64,000 bases of DNA from a bacterium BRH_c32 (GTDB taxonomy: Bacteria; Bacteroidota; Ignavibacteria; Ignavibacteriales; Melioribacteraceae). Position 1 is the stretch's first letter. Each line of letters starts with the position of its first letter. Below the pieces are notes generated by a model, which was not told where the DNA came from, made no database searches, and worked only from the letters and a program-made list of their open reading frames with translations. The DNA lies in NCBI GenBank assembly GCA_001516025.1, contig LOEU01000037.1, forward strand, positions 186,001 to 250,000, written 5' to 3'. This document shows, piece by piece, positions 9,222 to 18,676 of this stretch. Position numbers and translations under genes: made by a program.

Positions 9222-11178
9222 AATTTAAAACCGGTTTATATTTTACTTTAAGGCTATTAATAAATTCATTCTCTAATCTCTTGCTTTCGCTTTCCTGATA
9301 TAATGAAGATGCTTCAGCTTTAGCTTCATCAAAAGTTTTTTCTCTTGCACTTTCTTTAGCGACTAATCTAACAATTGCCCAGCCATCCTTATATTTTACG
9401 GGGGCGGAGTAATCTCCTTCATTAGTTAGCTTATTTGCTGCTATCGACAATTCATCTGATTGGGCATCTACAAAATCCTTTTCGTTTAATCTATTACCTA
9501 ATTCTCTTTTATCAATATTTTTATTCATTAGTGTATCAAAATCGTTTCCGGATTTTAACATACTATAAAAATTGTAAATAGTAGAATCGCTTTTAGAATA
9601 AAGGATATTATATTTAACTCTATCTCCGAAGCTATAGTTCTCTTTCGTACCTTTCCAATAATTAAGTAATGATACGGAATCTATTTCTATTTTATTCCAT
9701 ACTTCATCTTCAAGAAGCTTAAAGAGATAAACACCACTCTCGTAATCATCCATTAATGCAGCAAAATCCTTATTCACTTTATCGAACTCTAAAGACTTAT
9801 ACCGAAGAGCCAAGGAAGTAGAATAGAAATAAAGAGCATCTGTTAAGAGACCTTTACTGATCGGCTTTAAGAGCATATTTTTTTGTCTTGTCATATATGC
9901 CAATAAGCTATCCACCGAATAAAGATCACTTTTCATAACAAATAATTCATTTTTACCGAATTTCTTTGAAATTTCCATCTCTTTATAATCAACTGTTAGC
10001 TTAGTTGTATCTTTAAAGTCAATGATATTCTGAAGTGTTGCTTCGCTTAGCTTAAATCCGTATTTAACTTTGAGTGTATCAACTAAAACATCATATTCAT
10101 TCTTATATCTTGTGCGTTGGAAAAGGTCTTTTAAATTTTCTTTATCTTCTTCAAAGGATGGTAATTCACCAATTTCATAAACCTTAATAATATGATAACC
10201 GAATTGAGTTTTAATAATAGAAGATACTTCATCTTTATTGAGTTTAAAAGCAGCATCGTCAAATTCCATAACCATTTTGCCACGTTCAAACTTACCTAAG
10301 TCTCCTCCTCTTTTTCCGCTTCCGGGATCATCAGAATATTTCTTTGCCAATTCTTTGAAATCTTCACCTGCTTTAAGACGAGCTTCCACATCTTTAATTT
10401 TTGCTAAAGCTTTTACAGTGTCTGTTGTACCGGTGCTATCTTTAAAAGCTGCTAAAATATGGAGTGCTTTCAAATATGGTTTTCTATTTACGATATCTGT
10501 TACTTTTATGATATGATAACCGAAACTTGATTTAACCGGTTCAGGATAAACTTCACCTGCTGTTTTAATAGCATAAACTGCATCATCTAATGAAGGGCTG
10601 ACAATATTTCCGGAGACAACATAATAAACATCTCCGCCTCTGCCTTTTGTATAATTATCTTTTGAATATTCGGAGGCTAGTTTCCCGAAATCTTCTCCAT
10701 TTTTAATTCTTTGAATAAGTTCCTTTGCAAGTGCTACGGTTTGTTCTTCGTTACGAGATGAATCAGGCACCAAAAATATATGAGAAACTCTGTATTCTTT
10801 TTTTCTTCTTTCGTAAAGATTCTTCATCCATGGATCAAAAAGTTCTTTTTCTAAATAGATTGTCTGTCCGATAGCCACTTTATAATCTGTAATTTCTCTT
10901 TGTAGTTCAGGATCACTTTTGTAACCTCTTACTTCTGCATCGTTTAATTTCATTTTATAATTAACATAAAGGTCTAAGAAGTTTTTGTATGCAGTAATTG
11001 TATCTTTTTTAGCGGCTTCAAGATTGCCGGTATTTTTAACATAAGCTTGCTCAAATTCTGATAAGCTAATTGTGGAATCGTCATATTCTGCAACGATTAC
11101 TTTGGAACTATCATAAGAGCAAGCCGAAATAAGTGATATCAATGCAACTATGAAAAATAATTTTGAAAATTTAGACAT
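9193..11178 (-). CDS. Parvulin-type peptidyl-prolyl isomerase lipoprotein, two rotamase domains
   Basis: The frame is open from 11247, but ATG at 11178 is the better start: GGAGG lies 11 bases upstream and the product then begins MSKFSKLFFIVALISLISAC, a signal peptide ending in a lipobox cysteine. This gives 661 residues. Two PPIC domains are visible: GEDFGKLASEYSKDN...GGDVYYV, and GEDFKELAKKYSDDPGSGKRGGDLGKFERG. A long C-terminal region ends in a third, degenerate rotamase-like segment. It is probably an outer-membrane-protein folding factor. It is first of five genes running the same way (this, lipoprotein, surA, moxR, M23) and has 89 bp upstream of it for a promoter. Confidence 0.87.
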   Translation of the reverse strand: MSKFSKLFFIVALISLISACSYDSSKVIVAEYDDSTISLSEFEQAYVKNTGNLEAAKKDTITAYKNFLDLYVNYKMKLNDAEVRGYKSDPELQREITDYKVAIGQTIYLEKELFDPWMKNLYERRKKEYRVSHIFLVPDSSRNEEQTVALAKELIQRIKNGEDFGKLASEYSKDNYTKGRGGDVYYVVSGNIVSPSLDDAVYAIKTAGEVYPEPVKSSFGYHIIKVTDIVNRKPYLKALHILAAFKDSTGTTDTVKALAKIKDVEARLKAGEDFKELAKKYSDDPGSGKRGGDLGKFERGKMVMEFDDAAFKLNKDEVSSIIKTQFGYHIIKVYEIGELPSFEEDKENLKDLFQRTRYKNEYDVLVDTLKVKYGFKLSEATLQNIIDFKDTTKLTVDYKEMEISKKFGKNELFVMKSDLYSVDSLLAYMTRQKNMLLKPISKGLLTDALYFYSTSLALRYKSLEFDKVNKDFAALMDDYESGVYLFKLLEDEVWNKIEIDSVSLLNYWKGTKENYSFGDRVKYNILYSKSDSTIYNFYSMLKSGNDFDTLMNKNIDKRELGNRLNEKDFVDAQSDELSIAANKLTNEGDYSAPVKYKDGWAIVRLVAKESAREKTFDEAKAEASSLYQESESKRLENEFINSLKVKYKPVLNYEELERAFK

Positions 11179-11267
11179 CGTAACCGAATCCTCCATAAAA
11201 TACTTATTTAGAAAGTTTATATTATTTGTATTATCAATAAAAATCAAGGTAAAGCAAAAAAACGGTA

Positions 11268-12206
11268 TTAATCCATTACCGGTTTAGTATTTCTTTCCCA
11301 GAAAAAACCGTATTGATAGCCCTGAATTGAAGGATTATCATCGGCAAGTTTTAAACGTTTTTCGGTTATACAACAGAATTCCCTATCAAGTTCTACCCCT
11401 GAATAGAGTCTTTTAAGTTTTTTAGCAACAACCGAAGTCGTACCGGAACCGAGGAAAGGATCAAAAACTAAATCACCCTCATCACTGCTTGCAAGAATTA
11501 CCTTTGCTAATAATTTTTCTGGCTTCTGAGTTGGATGATCGGTATTCTCGGTCATAGACCAAAATGGTATGGATAAATCAGTCCAAATATTTGATGCATG
11601 AGTAAGCCGAAATGAACCATTTGATGATTTTTGCCAATCCTTTGGTTCACCTTCTGAATTTTTATAGGGAGCAAGTACTTTTCTTTTTAGTTTTACTCGA
11701 TCCGGATAAAATTTGTATTTATCTGAAACTGTACAAAACCAGATATCTTCAGTATTATTTTTCCAGTTACAAGATGATCCTCGCCCTTTTTCTCTTTCCC
11801 AAGTAATCCGATTGCGAATTATGAAAAATTGCTCTAGCACTCGCTGAATTGATAGAGAAGAACGCCAGTCACCACAAAAATAGATAGTTGAATCATCTTT
11901 TAATATATGCCGTATTGAAATTATCAGTTTCTCAATCCACTTTGAATATTCATCAATCGTTTTTTGAGCGAATATAATAGTGTTAAAGGACTTCCTAAGA
12001 TTATAAGGCGGATCGATGAATAAAAGATCAACACTTTTTTCGGGTAAATATTTCGCTACCTTAAAAATATCTCCTTGAATTGTCCTTAGAGCAATATCAT
12101 TAATCGAAGAATCACTTTTTAACTTCAATAAATTATCAGAAAAAATAATTTTATCCTGCCTGCTTAAAGAAATAGTTTGATTACGGCTTGCTATTTTTTT
12201 ATCCAT
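11268..12206 (-). CDS. Solitary beta-class DNA methyltransferase (N6-adenine or N4-cytosine)
   Basis: Motif order is IV then I: FIDPPYNL (DPPY at residues 65-68) in the first quarter and DPFLGSGTTSVVAKKL near the C-terminus. This is the beta-class layout of amino-methyltransferases; DPPY fits N6-adenine or N4-cytosine methylation. The frame is open from 12245, inside metG, but ATG at 12206, four bases after the metG stop, gives a natural 312-residue start (MDKKIASRNQ); neither start has a strong ribosome site. No restriction endonuclease gene is adjacent, so it is an orphan regulatory or maintenance methylase, or has lost its partner. Downstream lies the isomerase operon, after a gap of 89 bp. 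Confidence 0.85.
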   Translation of the reverse strand: MDKKIASRNQTISLSRQDKIIFSDNLLKLKSDSSINDIALRTIQGDIFKVAKYLPEKSVDLLFIDPPYNLRKSFNTIIFAQKTIDEYSKWIEKLIISIRHILKDDSTIYFCGDWRSSLSIQRVLEQFFIIRNRITWEREKGRGSSCNWKNNTEDIWFCTVSDKYKFYPDRVKLKRKVLAPYKNSEGEPKDWQKSSNGSFRLTHASNIWTDLSIPFWSMTENTDHPTQKPEKLLAKVILASSDEGDLVFDPFLGSGTTSVVAKKLKRLYSGVELDREFCCITEKRLKLADDNPSIQGYQYGFFWERNTKPVMD

Positions 12207-12210
12207 AAAA

Positions 12211-14253
12211 TTATTTAGCCGCGGTTCCCGGTTGAATCGATTCATTAATCTCTAAAATTTTAACAAAACCATCAGGTGTATCTAAAGCCATAATCATACC
12301 TCTCGATTCCAGTCCCATAAGTTTTGCAGGTTTAAGATTAGCGACAATTAATACCTTTTTGCCGATTAAATCTTCAGGTGAATAACTTTTAGCTATTCCT
12401 GCCACGACTTGTCTTTTTTCAAATCCTAAATCAAGTTGAATGCGGAGAAGTTTTTCGCTCTTTTTTACTCTTTCGGCATCAATTACTAATGCAGTGCGCA
12501 ATTTTATTTTCTTGAAATCATCTATTGTGATTTCCTCATCCGGAATATGTACAGGAGCACCATCAACTACACCTAATTTACTCACTAATTTATCTATTAC
12601 CGCGTCTTCAATTTTTGTAAATAAAATTTCAGATTTTCCAAGAGAATGACCTTCCGGCAAATTCAAATTACCAGAATCGGTCCAATTCTTTGGTTCAGCA
12701 TTCAGCATATTGAAAATTTTACCGGACGAAAATGGGATAACCGGAGCAAACACAGAAGCTAAAGTATAAATCGTATTCAAACAGATATTGAGCGTGGTAC
12801 CACATTTTTCTTTATCCGATTTAACTGTTTTCCACGGTTCTGAATCATTAAAATATTTATTTGCTGAACGAGCCAATGACATCATTTCAAAAACCGCATC
12901 TTTTACTTTATATTTTTCTAAAAATTCACTTATGCTCTCCGGAGCTGATTTAATATTATTAATCATCTCCTCGTCAATAAGGTCAAGTTTTCCGAGAGGA
13001 GGTACTTTACCATCAAAATGTTTAGAGGAAAAAATAAATGTACGATTAATAAAATTACCTAATATATCCGCCAGTTCGCTATTTGTCCGGTTCTGAAATT
13101 CTTTCCAATAAAAATCGGTATCTTTATTCTCTGGCAGATTAGCTGCAAGAGTATATCTTAGAGTATCAGCATCAAAGAGTTCGAGAAATTCATCCACATC
13201 AATCCCCCATCCGCGAGACTTTGAAAATTTCTTTCCTTCAAAATTTAGAAATTCATTTGCAGGTACGTTTTGAGGGAGAATATACTTTAAAGGATTAACA
13301 TCATTCCATCCCATTAACATTGCAGGGAAAATTATGGTATGAAATACGATATTATCTTTACCGATAAAAGCTACATATTTTGTATCTGCATCATTCCAAT
13401 AATCTTTCCAAAGTTCCGGTTTACCTAATTTTTCTGATAATTCGATTGTTGCTGAAATATATCCTAGGACAGCTTCAAACCAAACATATAGGACTTTACC
13501 TTCGGCATCCTCTAAGGGTACCTTCACTCCCCAATCGAGGTCTCTTGTATAAGCACGATCTTTAAGACCTTCCCTAAACCATCCATTGCAATATTGAAGA
13601 ACATTATCCTTCCAGCCATACTTTTCACTCATTTCTTTAATATAATCTTCAAGGCGTTCCTGATATTTGCCTAAAGGGAAATACCAATGAGATGTTTCTT
13701 TTAAAATTGGTGTTTCCCCTGAGATTTTACTTTTAGGATTTATAAGTTCTGCCGGTTCGTATAATGAATTACATTTTTCACATTCATCACTTCGAGCCTC
13801 TAAATAACCACATTTTGGACATGTACCTTCTACATATCGGTCAGGTAAAAACTTCTTTACTTTTTCGTCATAGAATTGCGATGTCTTTTTCTCAACTAAT
13901 ATTCCTTGATCATGATAACATTTGAAAAATTCTTGCGCAGTTTTATGATGAATGGGAATACTTGTCCGCGAATAGATATCAAAGCTCATCCCGAATTTTT
14001 CAAAAGCATTTTTATTAAGTTCATGAAAACGATCAATAATTACTTGAGGAGACACTTTTTCATTATCGGCAGAAATTGTAATTGGCACACCATGTTCATC
14101 AGAGCCACATATATATATTATATCATCGCCTTTAAGACGTTTATAACGGACATAGATATCAGCAGGCAGATATGCACCGCTAAGATGACCTAAATGAATC
14201 TTGCCATTTGCATAAGGGAGTGCAGATGTAACTAATATTTTTTCTTTTTTCAA
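12211..14253 (-). CDS. metG: Methionyl-tRNA synthetase
   Basis: 680 residues. The class I signatures are HLGH (20-23) in the N-terminal Rossmann fold and KFSKS near 340. A zinc-knuckle insert carries CPKCGYLEARSDECEKC. The C-terminal 110 residues form a tRNA-binding OB-fold (IDDFKKIKLRTALVIDAERV), as in dimeric E. coli-type MetG. The enzyme charges tRNA-Met in the cytoplasm. ATG at 14253 is followed directly by the conserved KILVTSALPYANG. It is first of a two-gene unit with the methyltransferase. Confidence 0.97.
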   Translation of the reverse strand: MKKEKILVTSALPYANGKIHLGHLSGAYLPADIYVRYKRLKGDDIIYICGSDEHGVPITISADNEKVSPQVIIDRFHELNKNAFEKFGMSFDIYSRTSIPIHHKTAQEFFKCYHDQGILVEKKTSQFYDEKVKKFLPDRYVEGTCPKCGYLEARSDECEKCNSLYEPAELINPKSKISGETPILKETSHWYFPLGKYQERLEDYIKEMSEKYGWKDNVLQYCNGWFREGLKDRAYTRDLDWGVKVPLEDAEGKVLYVWFEAVLGYISATIELSEKLGKPELWKDYWNDADTKYVAFIGKDNIVFHTIIFPAMLMGWNDVNPLKYILPQNVPANEFLNFEGKKFSKSRGWGIDVDEFLELFDADTLRYTLAANLPENKDTDFYWKEFQNRTNSELADILGNFINRTFIFSSKHFDGKVPPLGKLDLIDEEMINNIKSAPESISEFLEKYKVKDAVFEMMSLARSANKYFNDSEPWKTVKSDKEKCGTTLNICLNTIYTLASVFAPVIPFSSGKIFNMLNAEPKNWTDSGNLNLPEGHSLGKSEILFTKIEDAVIDKLVSKLGVVDGAPVHIPDEEITIDDFKKIKLRTALVIDAERVKKSEKLLRIQLDLGFEKRQVVAGIAKSYSPEDLIGKKVLIVANLKPAKLMGLESRGMIMALDTPDGFVKILEINESIQPGTAAK

Positions 14254-14320
14254 AAGTAACCTCAGGGATTCGTAATTAGCTTATTAATATAATAAAAATC
14301 GGGCAATTTTTGACCAATAA

Positions 14321-14354
14321 AAAAGCCGTTACAAGCGATTTTGAAACGGCTTTT
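14321..14354 (-). terminator. Rho-independent terminator after nfnB
   Basis: A perfect 10-bp inverted repeat (aaaagccgtt at 14321-14330 and aacggctttt at 14345-14354) around a 14-base loop. Read on the minus strand, the second arm runs into a T-rich stretch (TTTTTTATT). It lies about 50 bases beyond the end of the nfn operon and just before the metG promoter area. Confidence 0.85.
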
Positions 14355-14404
14355 AAAATTAAGCAAAGATAAAATTAATTCGGGATTACATTTCCTGATT
14401 CTGT

Positions 14405-15895
14405 TTAACTAGAAAGAAGTTTATTAATAGAATCAGCTGCTCTTCTTCCTTCGCCCATAGCTAAAATAACAGTAGCAGCTCCAAGAACTATATCTCCGCC
14501 GGCAAATATTTTTTCCATAGATGTCTTCTGATTTTCGTCAACAATTATATTTCCCCATTTATTAACATTTATTTCGGGATTTGATTGACTTATAAGCGGG
14601 TTACTACTATTACCGATTGCAACAATTACAGTATCGACATCGAGGATAAATTCACTATTAGCTAATTCCACAGGTCTCCTTCTCCCTGAGCTATCAGGTT
14701 CTCCTAATTCGTAACGTAAACATTCAATCCCATTGACTTTCCCTTTTTCATCTCCGAGAATTCTTTTTGCATTCTGAAGGAATAAAAATTCGATACCTTC
14801 TTCTTTTGCATGCATCACTTCTTCCTTACGAGCAGGCATTTCCACTTCAGTTCTTCTATAAACCACATATACTTTTTCTGCGCCGAGACGCTTAGCCATT
14901 CTTGCGGCATCCATTGCAACGTTGCCACCTCCAAGAACAGCAATTTTTTTAGACGGATAAATTGGGGTATCAGCTTTTCCCTTTTCAAAAGCTCTCATTA
15001 AGTTAGCTCTTGTAAGATATTCATTTGCAGAAAATACACCTACTAGATTTTCTCCTTCAATATTCATGAATACTGGAAGACCTGCTCCGGTACCTAAAAA
15101 TATTGCATCATATCCATCTTTATTAATTAAATCCATCAGTTTGCGGGTCTTACCGACTACAAAATTGGTTTTAATTTCTACACCCATTGCCGAAAGAGTT
15201 TCAATTTCACGATCGATAATATCGTTTGGCAAACGAAATTCAGGAATACCATAACGAAGTACTCCTCCAAGTTTATGGAAAGCTTCAAATATTGTAACAT
15301 GATGCCCTTGTCTTCTGCAATCCGCTGCCACTACTAAACCGGCAGGACCACTTCCGACAACTGCTACTTTTTTACCCGTTTCAGGTTTTATTTCAGGAAT
15401 CGAAATTCTTCCTGTCATCCTTTCCCAATCGGCAACAAACCTCTCCAATCTCCCGATAGCAACTGCTTTATCAACATCTTTTAATGCTTTCCCGACTGTG
15501 CAACTTTGTTGACATTGGACTTCTTGAGGACAAACACGCCCGCAAATTGCAGGAAGCAAACTGGCTTCTTTAATCACACCTGCAGCACCTTCAAAATCAG
15601 AATGAGCCACGTGATCGATAAACCGAGGTATATCAATTTTCACCGGACAATCATCCACACAATTTTTTTTAACACATTGCAAGCAGCGCATAGCTTCAAT
15701 TCTCGCTTGTTCCATTGTGTAACCGAGTGCCACCTCATCTAAATTGTTAACTCTTATAGATGGGTCTTGGGCCGGCATCTCCTGCGCCGGAATCTTTGTT
15801 CTCTCTTTTGCTTTTAAATCATCTACTCTTGTAACGTAGTCTGCAATTAATATTTTTGCTTCTTCAGAGAATTGCTCAATAGTTTTATGGCTCAT
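14405..15895 (-). CDS. nfnB: NADH-dependent ferredoxin:NADP+ oxidoreductase large subunit (NfnB/GltD-like)
   Basis: 496 residues. The N-terminal domain carries two cysteine clusters for [4Fe-4S] centres (CLQCVKKNCVDDCPV, then CGRVCPQEVQCQQSC). FAD-binding VVGSGPAGLVVAADC and an NADPH-binding VLGGGNVAMDAARMA follow. These belong to both glutamate synthase small subunit and NfnB. The partner overlapping by 4 bp (ATGA) is the dihydroorotate-dehydrogenase-type FAD/[2Fe-2S] subunit, so the pair is the electron-bifurcating NfnAB complex rather than glutamate synthase. In that complex NADPH oxidation drives reduction of ferredoxin and NAD+, or the reverse. No gltB-type large subunit is present nearby. 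Confidence 0.88.
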   Translation of the reverse strand: MSHKTIEQFSEEAKILIADYVTRVDDLKAKERTKIPAQEMPAQDPSIRVNNLDEVALGYTMEQARIEAMRCLQCVKKNCVDDCPVKIDIPRFIDHVAHSDFEGAAGVIKEASLLPAICGRVCPQEVQCQQSCTVGKALKDVDKAVAIGRLERFVADWERMTGRISIPEIKPETGKKVAVVGSGPAGLVVAADCRRQGHHVTIFEAFHKLGGVLRYGIPEFRLPNDIIDREIETLSAMGVEIKTNFVVGKTRKLMDLINKDGYDAIFLGTGAGLPVFMNIEGENLVGVFSANEYLTRANLMRAFEKGKADTPIYPSKKIAVLGGGNVAMDAARMAKRLGAEKVYVVYRRTEVEMPARKEEVMHAKEEGIEFLFLQNAKRILGDEKGKVNGIECLRYELGEPDSSGRRRPVELANSEFILDVDTVIVAIGNSSNPLISQSNPEINVNKWGNIIVDENQKTSMEKIFAGGDIVLGAATVILAMGEGRRAADSINKLLSS

Positions 15896-16746
15896 ATCTT
15901 AGATTCCTTTTCATCAACCAATGCGTCCAGATAACAATTATGAACATCCCGTTCAATTTCTTTATATGAGTTAAGTCTATTAATCATATTATCGAAATCA
16001 ACTTTATGCCCATCAAACTCAGGACCGTCCACACAAACGAATTTGACTTGATTGCCTACATTAACGCGGCATCCTCCGCACATCCCTGTTCCATCAACCA
16101 TAATGGTATTTAGCGAGACTTGAGTAAAAACTCCAAAAGGTCGAGTAGTTTCGGAACAGAATTTCATCATTAAAGGTGGTCCTATTGCTATTACCATATT
16201 CGGCTTTTCTTCTCTTTCACATACTTCTTTTAAAGGTTCAGTAACTAATCCTATTCTTCCATAAGAGCCATCATCAGTGCAAATAATTAATTCATCTGCA
16301 ATCGTTTTCATCTCTTCTTCAAGAATGATTAGCTCTTTATTACGAGCACCAATGATTATAATGACTTTATTACCTGCATTTTTGAGTGCTTGTGCAATTG
16401 GATGTAAGGGTGCAACACCAATACCACCGCCAACACAAACTACTGTTCCAAAATTTTCAATATGTGTAGCGGTACCAAGCGGACCTACTAAAGCAGGTAA
16501 GGCATCTCCGACCTTCATTTTCGAAAGTGCATGAGTACTTTTTCCAACTACCTGATAAATAATTGTAATAGAACCTTCCTTAATATCTGCATCGGCAATA
16601 GTAAGTGGAATTCTTTCACCATAATCATCATCAACCTGCAAAATAATAAATTGCCCTGCAGCCCGCTCTTCAGCAATCATAGGGGCTGCAATTCTCATTA
16701 GATATACATCTTTTGATAACTGTTTCTTAAAAAGTATTTTGTTCAT
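15892..16746 (-). CDS. nfnA: NADH-dependent ferredoxin:NADP+ oxidoreductase small subunit (NfnA)
   Basis: 284 residues. It has an FAD-binding barrel with RIPLTIAD, an NAD-binding fold opening VVCVGGGIGVAPLHP, and a C-terminal [2Fe-2S] segment with MCGGCRV and VCVDGPEFDGHKVDF, as in PyrK/sulfide dehydrogenase/NfnA proteins. Linked to nfnB by an ATGA overlap, it forms the NADH-binding half of the complex. The gene starts 5 bases after the stop of the upstream acyl-CoA ligase, so all three may be cotranscribed. On sequence alone it could be a dihydroorotate dehydrogenase electron-transfer subunit, but no pyrD lies alongside. Confidence 0.87.
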   Translation of the reverse strand: MNKILFKKQLSKDVYLMRIAAPMIAEERAAGQFIILQVDDDYGERIPLTIADADIKEGSITIIYQVVGKSTHALSKMKVGDALPALVGPLGTATHIENFGTVVCVGGGIGVAPLHPIAQALKNAGNKVIIIIGARNKELIILEEEMKTIADELIICTDDGSYGRIGLVTEPLKEVCEREEKPNMVIAIGPPLMMKFCSETTRPFGVFTQVSLNTIMVDGTGMCGGCRVNVGNQVKFVCVDGPEFDGHKVDFDNMINRLNSYKEIERDVHNCYLDALVDEKESKI

Positions 16747-16751
16747 ATAAT

Positions 16752-18572
16752 TTAATCTAACCCTTTATACATATCTTCAATTAAGTTCGTATAGCGTTCT
16801 TCGATTACTTTTCTTTTTACTTTTAATGAAGGAGTAAGTTCCCCCCCTTCTATCGAGAACGGTTTATCAAGAATAGCGAATTTTCTTACCCTTTCAAATC
16901 CGGCTAATTTCTTTTGAAAAACATCTAATTCTTTATCCAATAATTCATAAATCTGTTTGAGATTAACTAATTCCATCGGATCAGTATATTGAATACGATT
17001 TGCATCAGCATATTCCTTTAGTGCTTCAAAATCAGGCACGATGAGTGCACTTAAAAACATCCTTCTATCACCAATTAAAACAAACTGATCAATATATTTA
17101 CTGGCAAGGAACATATTTTCAATTGGTGTTGGTGCTATATATTTACCTGTTGTCGTTTTGAAAAGATGTTTTTTTCTATCAGTAATAATTAAAAAACCTT
17201 CGGCATCAAAAACACCAATATCACCGGTATGAAGCCATCCATTTTTAATTGAATCATCAGTTTCTTTTTTATTCTTGTAATATCCTTTCATGATATTAGG
17301 GCCATAAGCAAGGATTTCGCCATCTTTAGCAATTTTCACTTCTACTCCCGGCATTACTTTCCCCACTGTTCCAAATTTATAATCATTCGGTCTATTAGCT
17401 GCAATTACCGGAGATGATTCCGTTAGGCCATACCCTTCAATAATTAACATTCCTGCTGCTTCAAAGAATAAACCTAATTCTCGAGCAAGTGCAGCACCAC
17501 CGGAAATAAAAAAGCGAAGCCTCCCGCCGGTTTTATCTTTGAGTTTTGCATATACCAATTTACTTGCTAGTTTGTGTTTTAATGTTAATGAGATTGGTAT
17601 TGGCATACCGCTCTGTTTTACTATAGCAAATTCTTTACCGATTTCAATACCCCAATTAAAAATTTTCTGTTTGCTTGCAGGTTGGTTTTCTACATTCTTT
17701 TTAATTTTACTATACATTCTTTCAAAAAGTCGAGGTACGGCCGTCATTATTGTTGGTTTAATGTCTTCCATATTTGAAGCAACCTTCTCGATACTTTCAG
17801 CATAAGCAATTGCACCGCCACACGAGAATGCAGTATAATAGCCGGCCATTCTTTCAAAAATATGACATAGTGGTAAAAACGAAAGGAATAGATCCGTTTC
17901 TCCGATATCAAAAATTTCATGTGCAGATTTAATATTAGAGCATATATTTTTGTGCGTGAGCATTACTCCTTTTGGTTCGCCTGTTGTGCCAGATGTATAA
18001 ATGATTGTGCATAAATCATCTTCGTGGCAAAGTTCGGAACTTTCTTTAAAGTAATTTGGATTTTCAGTTTTGAATATTTTTCCTTTATTCATGATTTCAT
18101 TAAAGGATACCACACCTTTATCGGCGGTTACATCAACTTCATCCATTACGATTATATGTTTTACAGTCTTAAGATTATTTTTGACCTTAAGGACTTTATT
18201 TAACTGATATTTATTTGAAACAATAACAGCGACAGATTCTGAATTATTAAGGATAAACTCGATAGTATCAGAAGTTGAAATAGGGTAAAGAGGGACATCA
18301 ACAGCGCCAAGCGATAAAATTCCAAAATCAGCTACAACCCATTCAGGGCGGTTTTCTGAAATAATAGATATTCTTTCTTCACGTTTAATCCCTATTGAAG
18401 CTAGACCTAAAGCAAATGATTCCGTCATATCATAAAGTTCAGGATACTTGATCTCAAGCCAAGTATCTCCCTTTTTGTACTTAATTACATAACGGTCTTT
18501 TCCCTTTGCAAACTCTAAAGTTATTGTTCTGAAGAGTTCTGAAATAGTTTTGAAATCCTTATAAATAGACAT
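16752..18572 (-). CDS. Long-chain acyl-CoA synthetase (AMP-forming)
   Basis: 606 residues with the AMP-binding signature YTSGTTGEPKGVMLTH, the GYGLTESSPVIAAN motif, GWLHTGDIGVFD and the C-terminal DRKKHLFKTTTGKYIAP. This layout is typical of FadD15-type long-chain fatty-acid CoA ligases, which turn fatty acid, ATP and CoA into acyl-CoA, usually at the inner face of the membrane. A GTG at 18575 is also open, but ATG at 18572 lies 4 bases after AGGAG and is preferred. It is the first of three such ligases in the window. Substrate chain length cannot be read from sequence. Confidence 0.9.
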   Translation of the reverse strand: MSIYKDFKTISELFRTITLEFAKGKDRYVIKYKKGDTWLEIKYPELYDMTESFALGLASIGIKREERISIISENRPEWVVADFGILSLGAVDVPLYPISTSDTIEFILNNSESVAVIVSNKYQLNKVLKVKNNLKTVKHIIVMDEVDVTADKGVVSFNEIMNKGKIFKTENPNYFKESSELCHEDDLCTIIYTSGTTGEPKGVMLTHKNICSNIKSAHEIFDIGETDLFLSFLPLCHIFERMAGYYTAFSCGGAIAYAESIEKVASNMEDIKPTIMTAVPRLFERMYSKIKKNVENQPASKQKIFNWGIEIGKEFAIVKQSGMPIPISLTLKHKLASKLVYAKLKDKTGGRLRFFISGGAALARELGLFFEAAGMLIIEGYGLTESSPVIAANRPNDYKFGTVGKVMPGVEVKIAKDGEILAYGPNIMKGYYKNKKETDDSIKNGWLHTGDIGVFDAEGFLIITDRKKHLFKTTTGKYIAPTPIENMFLASKYIDQFVLIGDRRMFLSALIVPDFEALKEYADANRIQYTDPMELVNLKQIYELLDKELDVFQKKLAGFERVRKFAILDKPFSIEGGELTPSLKVKRKVIEERYTNLIEDMYKGLD

Positions 18573-18676
18573 CACACACTCCTTTTTTAGAAGATTATTA
18601 AGTTACGAGTGAGAAATAATATATGCAACGTTCAAAAAAAATTATTATACTTGGCACTAAATTATTTAGGAATTAA

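Noticed and set aside
11179-11247. Upstream extension of the parvulin lipoprotein gene
   Set aside because: The extension would bury the GGAGG site and place 23 non-signal residues before a clear lipoprotein signal peptide.
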